Shown here in pieces: positions 55,961 to 64,000 of a stretch of DNA of 64,000 nt. The DNA is from Leclercia adecarboxylata (GTDB lineage Bacteria; Pseudomonadota; Gammaproteobacteria; Enterobacterales; Enterobacteriaceae): the NCBI GenBank assembly GCA_901472455.1, contig LR590464.1:3472001-3536000 (forward strand). Direction: 5' to 3'. The translations under genes and the position numbers were made by a program. The first letter of the stretch is position 1, and each line of letters opens with the position of its first letter. A model generated the notes under the pieces. The model was not told the DNA's origin. It ran no database searches and saw only the letters and a list, made by a program, of their open reading frames with translations.

Positions 55961-58900
55961 TCAGGCATGCTCTTCCGGTTTTGCGATCAGATTATCCAGC
56001 ATCGCGTCATTACCGGCGTCGTAGCCGTCCGTTCCGGCGATCTCGCCGCCTTCAGCAGGCACATGCTCAATCTCCGCCTGGCCGTCGGCCGCACCACTCT
56101 GCGGACCCGCCTGAATCAGGGTGCTGAGATCGTTATGCCTTCGTCATGGATGAGATCGCTAAAGTTCAACTGCTCGTCCTGCCCCGGGCTGGCGCTCTGC
56201 AGTGTGGTAAAGGCTTCACTCTGATCATCGCCCGGCAACGCATGATCGGCCGATGCCGTCGGCGTCTCGTTATGCTCTGCAGTGGTGCTGAGCAGCAGAT
56301 TGTCATCGTCAATTAACGAAGCGGCGTGATTGTCAGCCTCCAGATTGCTGGTATGGGTCTGCTTATCGCTCTCCTCGGCGTCATGATCGGCATGGCTCTC
56401 CTCAACGCTGTGGCTGGCCATCAGCGGATGCTCGTCGTCCATAGCATCATCAGCATGCTCTTCCCCACCGTGGCTTTCGCTCACGAAGGTCCCCCCCTCT
56501 TTGCCATCAACGGTAAAGTCGGTTTCGTGCTGATCGTCTGCGGTAGAACCTACTTCCAGCGTGATCTCACCGAAATCGCTCTTACCGTCCGGGAGTTCAA
56601 CGCTGACCTGGCCGATAAAGTGCGAGGTGTCATTGTCAAAGGTCAGGTGGTAGACCTTATTCTCCGCGTCGTAACTGACACTGGTGTAGTTACCCGTAAA
56701 GGTTGCATTCTCAGGAATGCCCCCCAGAGAGAGGCTGGTCAGGTGGTCACTGTTATCTGAGCTTTCGAGATTTATGTCGAGGTTCAGTGTGGCCGTGGTA
56801 GTAACCGTGGTATCGCCGCCGTGGCTGGAGGATGGGCCGTCACCAAAAATAACGCCCTCGATGCCGTTGGCATTCTGGAACGGCGATTTCCCGGTCTCGT
56901 TATCGACCACATGCAGGTTATCTATGTCATTGTTTTTGTTGTTCTGCGGATGATCGACACCGGTGACGGTATAGTCAGCCTCATTACCCTGAACAAAGAT
57001 ATAGTCCTTACCTTGATCGCTATGCGGTAAGCCCTGGTTGCCGGTGATGCCGTTGAATCGGCCGGAATTCATAGCGATCCTGCGGCCAGTCGCCCTGCTG
57101 GTAGTAGCCACCCGTATGGTCACCTACTACAAAGATATCGGTATGGGTCTTGCCGTCGTTATTAGCGTTGGCGTTACCCTGGCTGTTGTAGTAGTGGATC
57201 TGATCCGGGCTGTCGGCCTTCGGCACGAAGTCGCCCTGAATCTTACCGTCCGGGCTATCCGGGTCAGCCAGACGTGCACGTTACTGCCGATCGCTACAAT
57301 CACGCCATTCTGGATATCGTAACCGTTCGGATCGCCACTGCCGCCGTTAATGTGGATGATCTTGTCATCAGACGTCTCGGTCGTCTTATCACCAGGGGTG
57401 ACGGTGACGGTGAGTTTGACGTCGGCATCGGCATCTGCATCGGCGTCAGCGTCGGCGTCTGAATCGGAGTCGGCATCTGCATCAGAATCGGAGTCGGCAT
57501 CGGCATCAGAATCGGAGTCGGCGTCCGCATCGGCATCAGCATCAGCGTCTGCATCCGCATCCGCATCCGCGTCGGAATCGGAATCGGAATCGGCATCAGA
57601 ATCCGAGTCTGCATCGGCATCTGAATCAGCATCAGCGTCGGAGTCCGCATCAGCGTCCGCATCCGCGTCGGCGTCAGAATCGGCATCCGCATCAGCGTCT
57701 GCATCAGAGTCCGCATCGGCATCGGCGTCGGCGTCAGAGTCGGCGTCTGCATCCGCATCGGCATCGGCATCCGCATCAGCGTCAGCGTCTGCATCGGCGT
57801 CTGCATCCGCATCGGCATCGGCATCCGCGTCAGAATCGGCATCCGCGTCGGCGTCGGCGTCAGAATCGGCATCCGCATCAGCATCAGCGTCGGCGTCAGA
57901 ATCCGCATCCGCGTCAGCGTCGGCATCTGCGTCAGCGTCGGCATCCGCATCAGCGTCTGTATCCGCATCCGCGTCGGAATCGGAATCGGAATCGGAATCG
58001 GAATCGGCGTCTGCATCAGCATCCGCGTCGGCGTCAGAATCGGCGTCAGAATCGGAGTCGGCATCAGCATCCGCATCGGCATCAGCATCCCGCATCGGCA
58101 TCAGCATCCGCATCGGCATCAGCATCCGCATCGGCGTCTGCATCCGCATCGGCATCGGCATCCGCGTCAGAATCGGCATCCGCGTCGGCGTCGGCGTCAG
58201 AATCGGCATCCGCATCAGCATCAGCGTCGGCGTCAGAATCCGCATCCGCGTCAGAATCGGCATCTGCGTCAGCGTCGGCATCGGCATCCGCATCGGCATC
58301 CGCATCCGCATCGGCATCAGCGTCGGCATCTGCATCGGCATCCGCATCAGCGTCGGCGTCTGCATCTGCGTCGGCGTCGGCGTCAGAATCGGAGTCCGCA
58401 TCTGCATCTGCATCAGCATCTGCATCAGCATCTGCATCAGCATCAGCATCTGCATCAGCATCAGCATCAGCATCAGCATCAGCATCAGCATCAGCATCAG
58501 CATCAGCATCAGCATCAGCATCAGCATCAGCATCAGCATCAGCATCAGCATCAGCATCAGCGTCTGCATCCGCATCAGCGTCGGCATCTGCATCTGCATC
58601 CGCGTCGGCATCTGCGTCGGCATCGGCATCAGCATCCGCATCTGCATCAGCGTCTGAATCGGCGTCCGCATCCGCATCGGCATCCGCGTCGGAATCGGCA
58701 TCAGCATCCGCATCCGCATCGGCGTCAGAATCGGCATCTGCATCGGCGTCAGAATCGGAGTCGGCATCCGCATCAGCGTCAGCGTCAGCATCAGCGTCAG
58801 CGTCAGCGTCAGAATCCGCATCCGCATCCGCATCAGCGTCTGCATCGGCGTCAGAATCGGAGTCGGCATCCGCATCCGCATCAGAATCGGCATCAGCGTC

Positions 58901-61180
58901 CGCATCCGCGTCAGAATCGGAGTCGGCATCCGCATCGGCATCGGCATCGGCATCGGCGTCTGCATCGGCATCTGCGTCGGCGTCAGCATCTGCGTCGGCG
59001 TCGGCGTCAGAATCGGAGTCCGCATCCGCATCTGCATCTGCATCTGCATCAGCGTCTGCATCCGCGTCGGAATCGGAATCGGCATCCGCATCGGCATCAG
59101 CATCAGCATCAGCGTCTGCATCCGCATCAGCGTCGGCGTCAGAATCGGAGTCCGCATCGGCGTCCGCATCCGCATCAGCGTCTGCATCGGCGTCAGAATC
59201 GGAGTCGGCATCCGCATCCGCATCAGAATCGGCATCCGCATCGGCATCGGCATCGGCGTCTGCATCTGCATCGGCGTCCGCATCCGCATCAGAATCGGAG
59301 TCCGCATCGGCGTCTGCATCAGAATCCGCATCCGCGTCAGCGTCGGAATCTGCATCGGTGTCTGCATCAGAATCTGCATCTGCGTCTGCATCAGCATCCG
59401 CGTCGGCGTCAGAATCGGCATCGGCATCCGCATCCGCATCTGCATCTGCATCCGCATCAGAATCGGAGTCCGCATCGGCGTCCGTATCGGCATCGGCATC
59501 GGCATCGGCATCGGCATCGGCATCAGCGTCTGCATCCGAGTCCGCATCCGCGTCAGCGTCGGAATCCGCATCAGCGTCAGAATCGGCATCGGCATCGGCA
59601 TCGGCATCGGCATCGGCATCAGCGTCTGCATCCGCATCCGCATCGGCATCCGCGTCAGCGTCAGCGTCAGCGTCAGCGTCAGAATCGGAGTCGGCATCGG
59701 CATCGGCATCCGCGTCAGCATCAGCGTCAGCATCAGCATCTGCATCGGCGTCAGAGTCAGAGTCGGCGTCTGCATCCGCATCTGCATCAGAATCGGAGTC
59801 CGCATCGGCGTCTGCATCTGCATCTGCATCTGCGTCAGCGTCGGCATCCGAATCCGCATCCGCATCGGCATCGGCATCGGCATCGGCATCGGCATCAGCG
59901 TCTGCATCCGAGTCCGCATCCGCGTCAGCGTCGGAATCCGCATCAGCGTCAGAATCGGCATCGGCATCAGCGTCTGCATCCGCATCCGCATCCGCGTCGG
60001 AATCGGAATCGGAATCGGAATCGGAATCGGAATCGGAATCGGCATCAGCGTCGGCATCAGAATCCGAGTCTGCATCCGCGTCAGCGTCAGCGTCAGAATC
60101 TGCATCGGCGTCCGCATCAGCGTCAGAATCGGCATCGGCATCGGCATCTGAATCAGCATCTGCGTCCGCATCAGCGTCGGCGTCAGAATCGGCATCCGCA
60201 TCAGCGTCTGCATCAGAGTCCGCATCGGCATCGGCGTCGGCGTCAGAGTCGGCGTCTGCATCCGCATCTGCGTCGGCGTCCGCGTCCGCGTCAGAATCGG
60301 AGTCGGCATCGGCATCGGCATCGGCATCGGCATCCGCGTCAGCGTCTGCGTCTGCGTCAGCGTCAGCGTCTGCGTCTGCGTCTGCGTCGGCGTCAGAGTC
60401 AGAGTCAGAGTCAGAGTCAGAGTCAGAGTCAGAGTCAGAGTCAGAGTCAGAGTCAGAGTCAGAATCGGCATCTGCATCAGAATCCGCATCTGCATCAGCA
60501 TCTGCATCAGAATCGGCATCAGCGTCAGCGTCGGCATCCGCATCCGCGTCAGAGTCAGAGTCAGAGTCAGAGTCAGAGTCAGAGTCAGAATCGGAGTCGG
60601 CATCTGCATCAGCATCCGCATCTGCATCCGCATCTGCATCTGCATCTGCATCTGCATCTGCGTCAGCATCCGCATCCGCGTCAGAATCGTCAGTATCAAG
60701 CAGCGTTATTTCTTCCGGGCGCTCATCGTCGGGGAAATCAAGGCCGATTGTCGGGTAACCGGCATTAGGGTCAACAACCTCAGCGGTTAAATCGAGCACG
60801 ACGTGGGTATGCGATCCGCCGCCGCTGCCGCCTGGCTCACCGCCAGAGTTGCCAGGCTGAGGGCCTGCGGCTGGCGCCTCCAGGGTTTGCGTCGGGTCCT
60901 GCCCGTCGGCAATGGCCTGCTGAATAGCCGCGATGTCCTGCTGCTGGGCCGCCGTGGCGTCTGTAGCCACGTGCCCTGAGCTGTCCCAGTGGCTGTCCCG
61001 TCCCAGATCAACCTGTTTGCCGTCCGCCAGCGATAAGGAAATCGCGCCGGTCGGCCCGGTCTGAACTTGTTCTCCGTCGAGGATCCTGTCGCCTTCCGTC
61101 AGCAAACGCTTGCTGCCGTCAGGACTGACTGCGAATACCTGCCCTATTACTGCTTTGACGATCCCGGATACGCCGCTCAT
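55961..61180 (-). CDS. LapA-like giant adhesin with Asp-Ala/Asp-Ser dipeptide array
   Basis: A predicted type I-secreted surface adhesin of about 1,739 residues. Residues 1-100 form a LapA-type retention module ([20 protein letters not shown] start; [20 protein letters not shown]). PAAG at residues 103-106 is the likely LapG cleavage site, followed by a Gly-rich linker. From about residue 165 to 1253 the chain is an uninterrupted Asp-Ala/Asp-Ser array. A ~480-residue C-terminal region follows, with beta-rich sequence ([36 protein letters not shown]), a His/Asp/Glu-rich stretch and the tail [12 protein letters not shown]. Single-base indels near 58090, 57268, 57066 and 56140 interrupt the frame but adjoining frames continue seamlessly. 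No clear RTX nonapeptides are visible. Neighbours lapE, lapB, lapC, lapD and lapG support the call. Confidence 0.85.
57421..60688 (-). repeat. 3.27-kb hexanucleotide-based array encoding (Asp-Ala/Ser)n
   Basis: The coding unit is GAY-(G/T)CN, that is Asp then Ala (GCN) or Ser (TCN). Serine is always TCN, never AGY, so Ala/Ser changes are single-base. A few Asp-Thr units (ACN) occur, near 57955, 59355 and 59482. About 1,089 residues (some 544 dipeptides) contain no other residue type that I can see. Homogeneous blocks include AGCATC x18 (58453-58560) and AGAGTC x12 or so (about 60394-60471). No frame of the repeat contains stops, so all shadow frames appear open. Confidence 0.95.
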
Positions 61181-61457
61181 ATATTGTTTCCCTCAATCCT
61201 GTTCACGCCCAATTCATCCATTGCTCAGGCTTAGAATGCTAAAAGAGAATTAAATCTGTATTAGTAATTTGCTGTGCAACACCGACAAGGATACACCCCT
61301 TAGCAACAATTTTATTGATGTAGGCCCGTGTCAGGTCTCTATATTAATTGATGGCATGTATCATTTGGAATCTAAATAACATGCACTACCAATAAAAAGA
61401 GTAAAACCATTAACTTCAGATTAATGTTGATTAATCCCGCCGTATAACGAAAGCGAC
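61181..61457 (-). promoter_or_regulatory. Upstream region of the adhesin gene
   Basis: This AT-rich 277-bp stretch lies between the 113-aa gene and the adhesin start. It must hold the adhesin promoter if the gene is transcribed separately. An inverted repeat GATTAAT-GTTG-ATTAATC lies at 61419-61436. I cannot assign promoter boxes reliably. Confidence 0.5.
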
Positions 61458-61799
61458 TCAAATAAGCCCTTCATCATCATCTGCGATTAATCCTTCCAGC
61501 CCACTCAGCGAGCGGCGCGCCTGCGCACGACTGGTGAGTTTCGCCTGCGCGGCTGGCGGCAGGTCGGTAATGGTTATGACACCTTTGCTCATCAGCACCT
61601 CGATAAGGTCCTCCAGCACACGCACCATCTCAAGGTCGCTCTGCCGCAGTTGATACAGCGTGGCTTCGCGGATCTCTCGCTGGCGCATCCACTCGTCAAT
61701 CTCGGGTGTGCACAGGTCATGCTGTTCCGTCATTGTGGAAAAAGGTGTCAGCTCCACCCGAATAATTCGTTTTTCCGTATCGCGTTCTACGTAATACAT
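61458..61799 (-). CDS. Conserved 113-aa protein between lapD and the adhesin gene
   Basis: A small acidic cytosolic protein, MYYVERDTEKRIIRVELTPF at the start, then LRQSDLEMVRVLEDLIEVLM and KGVITITDLPPAAQAKLTSR, ending with an acidic tail (GLIADDDEGLI). This pattern belongs to a gammaproteobacterial family often mis-annotated as tryptophan synthase beta-like; there is no PLP enzyme domain here. Function unknown. It lies 26 bp after lapD on the same strand, so co-transcription with lapG-lapD is likely, and a link to the Lap system is an inference from position. Confidence 0.8.
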   Translation of the reverse strand: MYYVERDTEKRIIRVELTPFSTMTEQHDLCTPEIDEWMRQREIREATLYQLRQSDLEMVRVLEDLIEVLMSKGVITITDLPPAAQAKLTSRAQARRSLSGLEGLIADDDEGLI

Positions 61800-61825
61800 T
61801 TCCAGCCTCCATTCAGACTGTGAGG

Positions 61826-63772
61826 TTAATTTCCACCCAGCGTACTGGCGTCAGCGAAATAGCGCCCCATCGCGCCATGCAGACCAATTTTTTCCAGAAT
61901 GGCCAGTTCACCCGCTGTTTCCACACGTTCGGCAATAAGCGGCAGATTAATCTGGCGGGTCGCCCAGTAAATAGCCTCAATAAACAGTTTTTTATCGTCC
62001 TCGCTGTCTATATCGCGAATATAACTGCCATCAACTTTAATCCAGGCCAGTCCCCACTGCGGTAAATTGCCGATAAGGTGGAAACGACCACCAAAATGCT
62101 GGATCCCCAGACGACAACCCAACGCCTTCAGACGACTGACCAGCACGTTTACGCGCTCGACGTCGGGAAGCTCATTTTCATCCAGTTCCAGGGTCAGCCA
62201 GGCAGCGAGCTGCGGTACGCCTTTCAGCGGTTGCAGCAGGGCGTTCAGGCTCTGGTCGTCCGCCACGCTGGCACCGCTGATACTCAGCGCCAGCGGGCGC
62301 GGCGATTTTGCCAGCTCTTGCAGGGTCTGCTGAAGCATCACGATATCCATGCGACGGCTGAGATCGAGACGGTGGATCCACGGCATAAAGCGTCCCGCTG
62401 GCACCAGTTCCCCGTCCTCGGTTCTGATGCGGGCCAGGATCTTATGATGCTGTACCCCCTGCGCGTTATTACAGGCATACACCGGCTGGGAAAAAAGCTC
62501 GAATGCGCCGTGGGTCAGCACTGCGTCGAGCCGGGTGTACCAGCTGTGATGATCCTCTTCGCGCTCCGTCGCCGAGGTGGTATCAGGGCTGGCAAAGAAG
62601 CGCATCTCCGTTTCCGCTCTCGCCAGCGCCTGGTCTGCCTGCGCCAGCACCGCCTGCGGCGTATCGCCAATATTAAAAGGAACCAGCGCGAAGTGGGCTA
62701 CCGGCGAAACGTCGCTCATGCCCATCTCAGACAACGCCTTGAGCTGCGTGCTGAGGGTATTGCTCAGGTTATCGAGATCCTGCCCGAGGATCTGCGGGGC
62801 GATAATGGCGAACTCCCCGCCGCGCACGCGGGCAACAAAGCCTTCGTTGTGAAAATAGTTGCGCTGCAGGCCGGTGAGAATATTCGCCACCGCCACCAGC
62901 AGCTGATCGGATTTCGCTCCGCCCAACCGCTGGTTGAGGCCCATCAGATCCTGAACCCGCAGCAGCAGGATGTGCCCGGCGGCGTTCTCTTCATCGCTCA
63001 GGCGTGACTGTAGCTGAATATCAAACGCGCGGCGGTTGCTCAGGCCGGTCAGGCTGTCGTGATAGGCCTCCTGGCGCAAGGACTCCGTGCGCCGGGCCTG
63101 CTCGCTGAACAGAGCCTTAAGCTGGGTCACCATCATGTTGGTTGCCTCTACAACCCGGCGTAACTCCGGGGTCTTCGGCAGGGCCGATACGTTGAGAAAC
63201 TCGCGGCGGCAGATCGCCATCGCCTGGCCGACAATATAGTTAAGCGGGCGCAGCGTACGGCGTAACAGCAGGGTGGCGGCAAGTACAAACAGCAGGCTAC
63301 AGCCGATCAGCCACAAAAAGCTGGCGACGATAGTGTTCCACAGGCGGGCCAGGGCAAACATCGGATGGCTGACCACTTCAACCCGGGCGACCTGCGTCCA
63401 GCCGCGCATCACAATGGCGTCGCCTTCGCCGGGGCTGAGGTGCACCAGCCGCACGAACCACTGCGGTACGTGACTACTCTGGGGCACATCGCTGCGCTCG
63501 ATGATCGGTTTATTGGTCTTAATATCGACCACACGGATGCGATAGAAATAGCCGCTGTCGAAGATGGAGTTCACCATCAGTTCGGTCATGGTCGGGTCGT
63601 CGATATGCGTGGTCAGCGACACCCCCAACGCCGTCGCGGCATCCTGCGCGTGGGCGCTAAGCTGGTTGCGGTACTGCTCCCGCGAGCTTTCCAGGGTCAC
63701 CACAAAGTTGCCGCAGAAAATGACAAACGTAAATAAACAGATGCCGATCAGTAGCTGTTTATAAAGAGACAT
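61826..63772 (-). CDS. lapD: LapD-like c-di-GMP receptor (degenerate GGDEF-EAL)
   Basis: Intact 648-residue inner-membrane receptor. Layout: membrane segment 1 (about 7-25), periplasmic LapD/MoxY domain (26-147), membrane segment 2 (148-170), HAMP (171-225), GGDEF-like (235-395) and EAL-like (410-640). GGDEF is replaced by RGGEF at 317-321 and EAL by ILARIR at 445-450, so neither cyclase nor phosphodiesterase activity is expected. Trp125 in RGWTQ has the same number as the LapG-binding Trp of Pseudomonas LapD. When c-di-GMP is bound, LapD would hold LapG and spare the adhesin. lapG ends 9 bp upstream. Confidence 0.92.
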   Translation of the reverse strand: MSLYKQLLIGICLFTFVIFCGNFVVTLESSREQYRNQLSAHAQDAATALGVSLTTHIDDPTMTELMVNSIFDSGYFYRIRVVDIKTNKPIIERSDVPQSSHVPQWFVRLVHLSPGEGDAIVMRGWTQVARVEVVSHPMFALARLWNTIVASFLWLIGCSLLFVLAATLLLRRTLRPLNYIVGQAMAICRREFLNVSALPKTPELRRVVEATNMMVTQLKALFSEQARRTESLRQEAYHDSLTGLSNRRAFDIQLQSRLSDEENAAGHILLLRVQDLMGLNQRLGGAKSDQLLVAVANILTGLQRNYFHNEGFVARVRGGEFAIIAPQILGQDLDNLSNTLSTQLKALSEMGMSDVSPVAHFALVPFNIGDTPQAVLAQADQALARAETEMRFFASPDTTSATEREEDHHSWYTRLDAVLTHGAFELFSQPVYACNNAQGVQHHKILARIRTEDGELVPAGRFMPWIHRLDLSRRMDIVMLQQTLQELAKSPRPLALSISGASVADDQSLNALLQPLKGVPQLAAWLTLELDENELPDVERVNVLVSRLKALGCRLGIQHFGGRFHLIGNLPQWGLAWIKVDGSYIRDIDSEDDKKLFIEAIYWATRQINLPLIAERVETAGELAILEKIGLHGAMGRYFADASTLGGN

Positions 63773-63781
63773 GGCCCTATC

Positions 63782-64000
63782 CTATTCATTAATTACAAAT
63801 CCTTCTGCACGCATTCGGGTGAGAAGATCCTGCCAGCGGGAGAGCCGTTTGCTGTCGCCCACGCGTTTATTGCCGCCGGACTGCGGTAGCCATAACCCTT
63901 CGCCGTTGAAGGCGTACACGGGAAGCAGATCGGTACGCTGCGTTGCCGGCAGAATGGCGGTTTTAAGATTGTCCAGAACCAGTGGGATCGCCGTGGGGGT
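63782..64000 (-). CDS. lapG: LapG-like periplasmic cysteine protease (C-terminal part only)
   Basis: The open frame enters from the window's right edge and ends TRMRAEGFVINE at 63782. The visible 72 residues (IPLVLDNLKTAILPATQRTD, LLPVYAFNGEGLWLPQSG, RVGDSKRLSRWQDLLTRM) resemble the C-terminus of LapG/BTLCP (DUF920) transglutaminase-like proteases. The catalytic Cys-His-Asp triad lies outside the window or at its edge and cannot be checked. It lies immediately upstream of lapD, the usual lapG-lapD order. Confidence 0.82.
   Translation of the reverse strand, partial: TPTAIPLVLDNLKTAILPATQRTDLLPVYAFNGEGLWLPQSGGNKRVGDSKRLSRWQDLLTRMRAEGFVINE

Noticed and set aside
57421-60688. The repeat block as a possible CRISPR array or satellite
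   Set aside because: There is no repeat-spacer structure. The 6-bp unit is in frame with a protein whose N- and C-terminal domains flank it.
57127-60699. A 1,190-codon open frame on the minus strand over the repeat, rich in Met, Pro, Thr, Leu and Arg
   Set aside because: It is a shadow of the hexamer array: GAYGCN repeats contain no stops in any frame. Only its 3' section, after the base insertion near 58090, is the true adhesin frame.
57350-60758. Long plus-strand open frames translating as Ser-Ala/Ser-Glu and Ile-Gly/Arg-Ile polymers
   Set aside because: They are antisense readings of the same stop-free repeat, with no ribosome binding site and no homologous flanking domains.

Overview
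The window is a chromosomal segment of a member of the Enterobacteriaceae. Gene content, gene order and protein sequences follow the E. coli 50-53 min region (lrhA to argW) closely. Protein divergence, the absence of yfcC and yfcI, and an added acetyltransferase suggest a relative of Enterobacter, Lelliottia or Leclercia; I cannot fix the genus from sequence alone.

Layout. 1-6.8 kb: lrhA (partial), alaA, yfbR, yfbS, hxpA, yfbU, yfbV. 7.1-10.6 kb: ackA-pta, acetate/acetyl-phosphate metabolism. 10.6-15.1 kb: yfcD, yfcE, yfcF, yfcG, folX, yfcH and a GNAT gene. 15.3-19.4 kb: argT-hisJQMP, basic amino acid uptake. 19.6-29.4 kb: the long minus-strand series pdxB-usg-truA-dedA-accD-folC-dedD-cvpA-purF-ubiX. 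29.5-41 kb: flk, yfcJ, fabB, mnmC, yfcL, epmC, yfcA, mepA, aroC, prmB, smrB, sixA. 41.3-49 kb: fadIJ, yfcZ, fadL, mlaA, yfdC, then tRNA-Arg(CCU).

The region after the tRNA (49.1-64 kb) is accessory. It opens with a small exported protein, an isochorismatase-fold hydrolase and a DUF2058 (YaiL-like) protein. It then carries a Lap-type surface-adhesin cassette on the minus strand, in transcription order: lapG (3' part only), lapD, a 113-aa conserved protein, a giant adhesin, lapE, lapB and lapC. By analogy with Pseudomonas, LapE/LapB/LapC export the adhesin, its N-terminal retention module holds it in the outer membrane, LapG cleaves it at an Ala-Ala-Gly site, and LapD (degenerate GGDEF and EAL domains, a c-di-GMP sensor) sequesters LapG. 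The adhesin is the most unusual object here: about 1,089 residues are an uninterrupted Asp-Ala/Asp-Ser dipeptide array where other LapA-type proteins have folded extender domains, and its C-terminus shows no clear RTX nonapeptides.

Quality caveat. About half of the core genes contain one or more single-base indels, mostly extra bases in short homopolymers, in otherwise near-perfect homologues. Corrected lengths match the E. coli proteins, so I treat these as sequencing/assembly errors and give each gene its full span as one CDS.
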